Source: Allorhizobium borbori
GTDB lineage: Bacteria; Pseudomonadota; Alphaproteobacteria; Rhizobiales; Rhizobiaceae
Direction of reading: 5' to 3'
Assembly: GCF_014196535.1 (NCBI RefSeq)
Contig: NZ_JACIDU010000002.1
Coordinates: forward strand, 186,001 to 250,000
Length of the DNA stretch: 64,000 bases
How positions within the stretch are numbered: the stretch's first letter is position 1; each line of letters starts with the position of its first letter. The notes below the pieces were generated by a model. It ran no database searches. It saw nothing but the letters and a program-made list of their open reading frames with translations, and had not been told where the DNA came from. This document shows positions 59,488 through 64,000 of this stretch, one piece after another. The position numbers were made by a program, and so were the translations under genes.

Positions 59488-61467
59488 ATGGCGTCAAGAT
59501 TTCCCGTCACCCGAGGCGGCGTCGAGCTGACAGAGCACGGCGCTGTGTTTTCGCTGTGGTCGCATCATGCGACCGCCGCCACCCTCTGCCTCTTCGATGA
59601 GAAGGGGCATAACGAGGTCGCCCGCATTCCCATGGAACGTGGCGAACACGATATCTTCCGTTGTTTTGCGGAAGGGGTGCGGGAAGGCGCGCTTTACGGC
59701 TACCGGGTCGATGGTGACTATGCCCCCGACAACGGGCTGTGGTTCGACCCGGCCAAGCTTCTGGTCGACCCTTACGCCACGGCCATCGACCGACCCTTCG
59801 TCTACGATGCGAAGCTTAGCGTCTTCGCCGCTGACACAGCGCCCCTGATGCCGAAATGCGTCGTCGTAGCGGATCGTCCGGTGGAACGCCGGGCGCCGTT
59901 CTTCAAGCCTGGCGGGTTGGTCTACGAGGTGTCGGTCAAGGCCTTCACCAAGCTGCATCCGGATGTGCCGGAGGCACAGCGCGGCACGGTGGCGGCCCTG
60001 GCCCATCCCTCCGTCATCGCGCATCTGAAGACAATCGGCGTCGATGCCATCGAACTCATGCCCATCGTCGCGTGGATCGATGAGCGCCATCTGCAGCCGC
60101 TCGGCCTGACCAATGCCTGGGGCTACAACCCCGTGGCCTTCATGCCACTCGAACCGCGCCTGTGCCCCGGCGGCATCGAGGAACTGCGCGACACCGTGGC
60201 GGCGCTGCATGCAGCCGGCATCGGCGTGCTGCTCGATCTCGTCTTCAACCACACAGGCGAGAGTGACCGCTTCGGCCCCACCCTGTCCTTCCGCGGCATC
60301 GACAATTGCTGTTTGTACCGCCACCTGCGCGATCAGCCTGGCGTGCTGGTGAACGACACCGGCTGCGGCAACACCGTCGCCTGCGATCATCCCTTCATCC
60401 GCAACCTGATCGTAGATAGCCTGCGCCATTTCGTGCTGAATGCCGGCATCGATGGCTTCCGTTTCGATCTCGCCACCATCCTGTTTCGCAATCATGCCGG
60501 CTTCAATCCGCACAGCGAGCTGATCGAGGCCATTCGCCGCGACGAGGTTCTGGCCGACCGCATCCTGATTGCCGAACCCTGGGATATCGGCCCCGGCGGC
60601 TATCAGCTCGGCAATTTTCCCGAACCGTTCATCGAGTGGAATGACCGGGCCCGTGACGGCATGCGCCGCTACTGGCGTGGCGACCGCCACATGACCGGGC
60701 CGTTCGCCACCATTCTCGCCGGCTCCTCGGACGTGTTTTCCAACCGCCCGGAAAACAGTACCCGCTCGGTGAACTTCCTTGCTGCCCATGACGGCTTCAC
60801 CCTGATGGACCTCGTTTCGCACGAAACGAAGCACAATGAGGCCAACGGCGAGGATAACCGCGACGGCCACAACGAAAACCTCTCCTGGAACAATGGCGCT
60901 GAGGGCGCGACGATGGCCCCGGCGATCCTCGAGCGCCGCCGCGCCGACGTTATGGCGCTCCTCTCGACGCTGTTCGTCTCCAGTGGCACGATCATGCTGA
61001 CCATGGGCGATGAGGCCGGCCGCAGCCAGCGCGGTAACAACAACGCCTATTGCCAGGACAATGAGATCACCTGGATGGACTGGACGGGGCTGGACGAGAC
61101 GCTGATTGCCCACACGGCTTTCCTTGCCGGCCTGCGCAAGCGTTTCCCCAAGCTGGCGGACCCCCGCTTTTACGAGGGCGGTCACGATGCGGAATGGATT
61201 TCCCCCTCCGGCCAGCCCATGACGACCGAAGACTGGGACGACCCCGACGGCTCGGCCTTCAGCCTGCTCATTGCCTCGAAAGACATGGAAACGGGCTTGC
61301 CCTCGAAGCTCGTTGCGCTGTTCAACCGCGCGCACCAGCCCTGCGGCTTCATTCTGCCGGACGGCGGCCATTACCAGTCGCTCGATGGCACCGCCCAGCC
61401 GAAGCGTGGCGGCGGCGCTGTGGCCGTTCCCGCCCGCAGCGTTGGCTTCTACGTCTGGACCGCATGA
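59488..61467 (+). CDS. glgX: Glycogen debranching enzyme
   Basis: A 659-residue GH13_11 isoamylase-type debranching enzyme that removes alpha-1,6 branches from limit dextrin after phosphorylase action. It has an N-terminal CBM48-like part (GVELTEHGAVFSLWSHHATAATL in part) and barrel motifs: LVFNHTGESDR, DGFRFDLATIL with the nucleophile Asp, ILIAEPWDIGPGGYQLGNFP with the acid Glu, and FLAAHDGFTLMDLVS with the third Asp. It closes the glg operon; a 26-codon ORF overlaps its stop codon. Confidence 0.96.
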   Translation: MASRFPVTRGGVELTEHGAVFSLWSHHATAATLCLFDEKGHNEVARIPMERGEHDIFRCFAEGVREGALYGYRVDGDYAPDNGLWFDPAKLLVDPYATAIDRPFVYDAKLSVFAADTAPLMPKCVVVADRPVERRAPFFKPGGLVYEVSVKAFTKLHPDVPEAQRGTVAALAHPSVIAHLKTIGVDAIELMPIVAWIDERHLQPLGLTNAWGYNPVAFMPLEPRLCPGGIEELRDTVAALHAAGIGVLLDLVFNHTGESDRFGPTLSFRGIDNCCLYRHLRDQPGVLVNDTGCGNTVACDHPFIRNLIVDSLRHFVLNAGIDGFRFDLATILFRNHAGFNPHSELIEAIRRDEVLADRILIAEPWDIGPGGYQLGNFPEPFIEWNDRARDGMRRYWRGDRHMTGPFATILAGSSDVFSNRPENSTRSVNFLAAHDGFTLMDLVSHETKHNEANGEDNRDGHNENLSWNNGAEGATMAPAILERRRADVMALLSTLFVSSGTIMLTMGDEAGRSQRGNNNAYCQDNEITWMDWTGLDETLIAHTAFLAGLRKRFPKLADPRFYEGGHDAEWISPSGQPMTTEDWDDPDGSAFSLLIASKDMETGLPSKLVALFNRAHQPCGFILPDGGHYQSLDGTAQPKRGGGAVAVPARSVGFYVWTA

Positions 61468-61544
61468 GTGAGAGCCCGGAAACCCGGGATTTTTCGACCG
61501 AAAACGGCGGCAAGGATATGGACTTCGCCAATCCGATCTGGTAA
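61464..61544 (+). CDS. Possible 26-residue ORF overlapping the glgX stop
   Basis: An ATG shares four bases with the glgX TGA (ATGA), a typical coupling arrangement. The frame runs 26 codons, beginning MSESPETRDFSTENG and ending PIW; the product is acidic and soluble. A weak terminator-like hairpin (CCCGG/CCGGG with T-run, 61475-61494) lies inside it. It could be a real micropeptide or simply the transcript end of glgX. Low certainty. Confidence 0.3.
   Translation: MSESPETRDFSTENGGKDMDFANPIW
61475..61494 (+). terminator. Weak terminator-like hairpin after glgX
   Basis: A 5-bp GC stem CCCGG/CCGGG, loop AAAC, then ATTTTT. It begins 8 bases past the glgX stop. Confidence 0.5.
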
Positions 61545-61644
61545 TGCGCTGGCCAATCGTGAGGGTTCCGGCTCCGCGAAGGCTAATTTCGTGCCGACGC
61601 TTCATTCCGCCGGCCGCAACCAGATCTAAAGGAACGGGATAAAC

Positions 61645-61869
61645 GTGCAGGTACTTGTCCGCGACAATAATGTTGATCAGGCTCTCCGCGCTCTGAAGAA
61701 GAAGCTGCAGCGCGAAGGCGTTTTCCGCGAAATGAAGATGCGCGACTACTACGAAAAGCCGTCTGAAAAGCGCGCCCGCGAAAAGGCTGAAGCCGTTCGC
61801 CGCGTTCGCAAGCTGGCTCGCAAGCGCGCTCAGCGCGAAGGCCTGGTTGCTGGCCCCCGCGCCCGCTAA
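61645..61869 (+). CDS. rpsU: 30S ribosomal protein S21
   Basis: A 74-residue basic ribosomal protein S21 of the small subunit. Seen: [23 protein letters not shown] at the start, [24 protein letters not shown] in the middle (parts quoted), and a highly basic C-terminus [13 protein letters not shown]. It starts with GTG at 61645; AAAGGA lies 11 bases upstream. Length is near the usual 70. It stands between the glg operon and a TPR gene. Confidence 0.95.
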   Translation: MQVLVRDNNVDQALRALKKKLQREGVFREMKMRDYYEKPSEKRAREKAEAVRRVRKLARKRAQREGLVAGPRAR

Positions 61870-62010
61870 TCGCCGTTTTTTCGACGTTATTCACAGGCAT
61901 GTGAAGCGGGGGTGATTTACGTCACCACCGCTTTTTTTCATTGCGCTTCCGCGGTCCGTCGCGGCATTGTGGCGCTTCCCTGCTCTCCCAACGATGTGGA
62001 ATCGAGCCTG

Positions 62011-62898
62011 ATGACGATGGGTTCTGCAAATCCTGTTTCTGCACTCGAACGCCTGAACGTGCGCGGCAAGCGTCGCGGTACGGCCATCCTGATGCCCGGT
62101 GCGGCTCTTGCGATGGCTCTCGCACTCACCGCCTGCGCATCGACACCGGCTCCGACCGACGTCATCAGCATCGACCGCACGCAGGGTTCCCAGGAAAACA
62201 TCTCGTCGCTGACCTCGGTGATCAGCTCCAACCCGTCCGATCCGGAAGGCTACAACGTCCGCGGTTCGGCTTACGGCAAGGCTGGCGAATTCCGCAAGGC
62301 GCTGGCGGACTTCAACACCGCGCTGCAGCTCAATCCGCGCTTCTATCAGGCTTACGCCAACCGCGGACTGGTCTATCGCAACATGAACCGGCAGGCGGAA
62401 GCGCTCGCCGATTACAGCGCCGCCCTGCAGATCAACCCGTCCTATGATGTGGCGCTTATCGGTCGCGGCAACCTCTACCGTCAGGCCGGTCGCGATGTCG
62501 AAGCCTTCAACGACTTCAACAAGGCGATCCAGCTCGACACGACCGATGGCCGCGCCTATCACAACCGCGGTCTGATCTATCAGAAGCGCGGTCAGCACAC
62601 GCAGGCCATCGAAGACTTCTCCCGCGCCATCTCGTTGTCGTCCGGCTCGCCGGAACCCTACAATGGCCGTGGCATTTCCTATCTGGCGCTGCGCGACGAC
62701 GAGAACGCCTTTGCCGATTTCAACACCGCCATCGCGCTCGACGGCACCCGTGCGGAATCCTGGACCAACCAGGCGCTGGTCTACGAACAGCGTGGCGAAC
62801 GCGCCAAGGCCGCCAAATCCTATCAGCACGCCGTACGCCTCGATCCAAATTACGCTCTGGCCCGCGCCGGCCTAGCACGCGTCAAGGGCGGCGTCTGA
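62011..62898 (+). CDS. TPR-repeat lipoprotein
   Basis: A 295-residue lipoprotein with about five or six tetratricopeptide repeats. A hydrophobic signal ends in the lipobox ALALTAC, with the Cys at about residue 42 lipidated. TPR units are visible from residue 78, for example GEFRKALADFNTALQLNP, RQAEALADYSAALQINP, and GQHTQAIEDFSRAISLS. Such proteins act as scaffolds at the envelope, like NlpI. The start at 62011 is preferred; 62017 is also in frame, and the frame stays open to 61912. A strong terminator follows. Confidence 0.85.
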   Translation: MTMGSANPVSALERLNVRGKRRGTAILMPGAALAMALALTACASTPAPTDVISIDRTQGSQENISSLTSVISSNPSDPEGYNVRGSAYGKAGEFRKALADFNTALQLNPRFYQAYANRGLVYRNMNRQAEALADYSAALQINPSYDVALIGRGNLYRQAGRDVEAFNDFNKAIQLDTTDGRAYHNRGLIYQKRGQHTQAIEDFSRAISLSSGSPEPYNGRGISYLALRDDENAFADFNTAIALDGTRAESWTNQALVYEQRGERAKAAKSYQHAVRLDPNYALARAGLARVKGGV

Positions 62899-62921
62899 TC
62901 GCATCTGCGATACCGGAATCA

Positions 62922-62954
62922 AAAAAGGCGGTACGCTCGAGCGACCGCCTTTTT
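62922..62954. terminator. Terminator between the TPR and GGDEF-EAL genes
   Basis: AAAAAGGCGGT and its complement enclose an inner CGCTCGAGCG palindrome; T-run on both strands, between converging genes. Confidence 0.93.
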
Positions 62955-62976
62955 CATATCTCCCCAATAACCCGGA

Positions 62977-64000
62977 TCAACGCTGCATCAGCGCAAGCGC
63001 CTGATCGGGCGGCAGCGGTCGGGAAAACACGAAGCCCTGCACAAGATCCGCAGCCCCGTTTTCAACGATCACGGCAAGCTGCTCTTCGGTCTCCACCCCC
63101 TCCACCACCACATCGAGGCCGAGCGCACGCACGAGATTGACCGTGCCCTTCAGCAGCTTGAGGCGGCGACCGTCGCTCGTCACGTTGCGCACGAAGGAGC
63201 GATCGATCTTCACCACATCAAGCGGCAGCGTGTCGAGATAGGCGAGGCTCGAAAAGCCGGTGCCGAAGTCATCCACGGCAATGGTCACGCCCATCGTCCG
63301 CAGTTCCGCCAGAAGCGCGCCGGCCGCCAGTGGCTCGTCCATCAGGCAGCTTTCAGTCACTTCGAGATGCAGGCGCGACGAGGAAAGCCCCGTCAGCGCC
63401 AGCGTTTCGGCCACGAGATCCACGATCGCCCGGCTGCGCAGATCATGCGCCGAGAGATTGACCGAAACGGATGTCTGCCCCGGCCAGCGCATGCATTCGC
63501 GGCAGGCCTGCTCCAGCACGAAGGCGGTGATGGTGGAAACGACCCCCATATCCTCGGCCATGCGGATGAACACATCGGGGCTGACCGGACCGCGCTCGGG
63601 ATGCGTCCAGCGCACGAGCGCCTCGCAGCATTCGATATGCCTGCCATCCGGTGTATACATCGGCTGAAACATGGTCGTCAGACCCCGATCCAGAAGGGTC
63701 TGACGCAGATCCGCCTTCAGGCGGCGACTGGCGATGTAGCGCTCGTCCATTTCCCGCGCATAGCCGACACACAGCCCACGCGCCCTGCCCTTCGCCTCCG
63801 AGAGCGCCAGATCGGCCTTGACCTGCCACTCCTCCGTCTCCGCTTCGCGGTTGGGCAACAGCACATAACCGGCACTATAGGTCAGGGGCAACACGACGTC
63901 GCCGACGGTGTAGTTGCCCTGCAACGCCGCATGGAACTTCAAAATGCGGGCCTTCATGGCCAGTTCGTCGCCATCGCGGCCAAACAGAAAGACGCCGAAC
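62977..64000 (-). CDS. GGDEF-EAL protein, N-terminus beyond the window
   Basis: A c-di-GMP signalling protein; 341 codons are visible. The C-terminal EAL phosphodiesterase domain is intact: Glu in ECCEALVRWTHP, the VSVNLSAHDLRS segment, HLEVTESCLMDEP, AVDDFGTGFSSLAYL with the paired Asp residues, VVKIDRSFV and VEGVETEEQL. It should cleave c-di-GMP to pGpG. Upstream is the end of a GGDEF domain (ADLALSEAKGRARG) whose core motif reads GRDGDELA rather than GGDEF, so cyclase activity is doubtful. The N-terminal sensory part lies beyond the window. Confidence 0.9.
   Translation of the reverse strand, partial: FGVFLFGRDGDELAMKARILKFHAALQGNYTVGDVVLPLTYSAGYVLLPNREAETEEWQVKADLALSEAKGRARGLCVGYAREMDERYIASRRLKADLRQTLLDRGLTTMFQPMYTPDGRHIECCEALVRWTHPERGPVSPDVFIRMAEDMGVVSTITAFVLEQACRECMRWPGQTSVSVNLSAHDLRSRAIVDLVAETLALTGLSSSRLHLEVTESCLMDEPLAAGALLAELRTMGVTIAVDDFGTGFSSLAYLDTLPLDVVKIDRSFVRNVTSDGRRLKLLKGTVNLVRALGLDVVVEGVETEEQLAVIVENGAADLVQGFVFSRPLPPDQALALMQR

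Overview
The window looks like a chromosomal (or chromid) segment of an alphaproteobacterium of the Rhizobiaceae, most likely the Agrobacterium/Rhizobium group. The evidence is high-GC coding sequence, typical rhizobial families (GapR, CpdR, an Omp10-type lipoprotein, homospermidine synthase, DUF1036/DUF1244) and a gene order that, from memory, matches the Sinorhizobium meliloti chromosomal block running from pyk to cpdR1. No rRNA, insertion sequence, phage gene or CRISPR array was seen. Most of it is core-like DNA with well-formed terminators between units.

Layout. 1-5.2 kb: truncated pyk with a translationally coupled DUF1036 gene, an N-formylglutamate amidohydrolase-like gene, DUF1244, gapR, and a secreted DUF882 peptidase. 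5.4-12.2 kb: a sigma-54 response regulator, oligoendopeptidase F, a DUF3445 protein, homospermidine synthase and an Omp10-like lipoprotein. 12.5-22.2 kb: a 5'-nucleotidase fused to LysM, hemH, an SPFH/NfeD pair, an outer-membrane barrel, galU, an MltB-type transglycosylase and an SGNH-fold protein lacking its catalytic Ser and His. 22.3-28.7 kb: glutamate synthase gltB and gltD with an overlooked 56-codon membrane-protein gene between them. 29-36.5 kb: threonine aldolase, a LysR regulator divergent from a bile-acid-symporter-type transporter, a small heat-shock gene with a sigma-32-like promoter and ROSE-like leader, a lysophospholipase-like hydrolase, a histidinol-phosphatase-type enzyme, the mmgR/suhB small RNA, a second N-formylglutamate amidohydrolase and cpdR. 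36.6-37.2 kb: two identical tRNA-Val(GAC) units, each with its own promoter and terminator, and a 41-residue membrane protein.

37.4-50.1 kb: an SbmA-like ABC transporter with a degenerate ATPase domain, a zinc alcohol dehydrogenase, a probable copper cassette (DUF2946, PCu(A)C chaperone, cytochrome c), a three-gene amidoligase/transglutaminase/ATP-grasp cassette, and an orphan TadG-like von Willebrand protein. 50.4-61.5 kb: a complete glycogen operon glgP-glgB-glgC-glgA-pgm-glgX, with stop-start overlaps at glgP/glgB and a 2-base gap at glgC/glgA. 61.6-64 kb: rpsU, a TPR lipoprotein, and a truncated GGDEF-EAL protein.

Themes are carbon and nitrogen storage: glycogen synthesis and breakdown with pgm and galU at the glucose-1-phosphate node, ammonia assimilation by GltBD, and a small RNA known in Sinorhizobium to respond to nitrogen and to limit polyhydroxybutyrate. 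A second theme is the cell envelope. The best candidates for unexplored biology are the amidoligase/transglutaminase cassette, the gltB-gltD intercalated micropeptide, the two degenerate enzymes (SGNH and ABC ATPase), and the glgX-coupled 26-codon reading frame.
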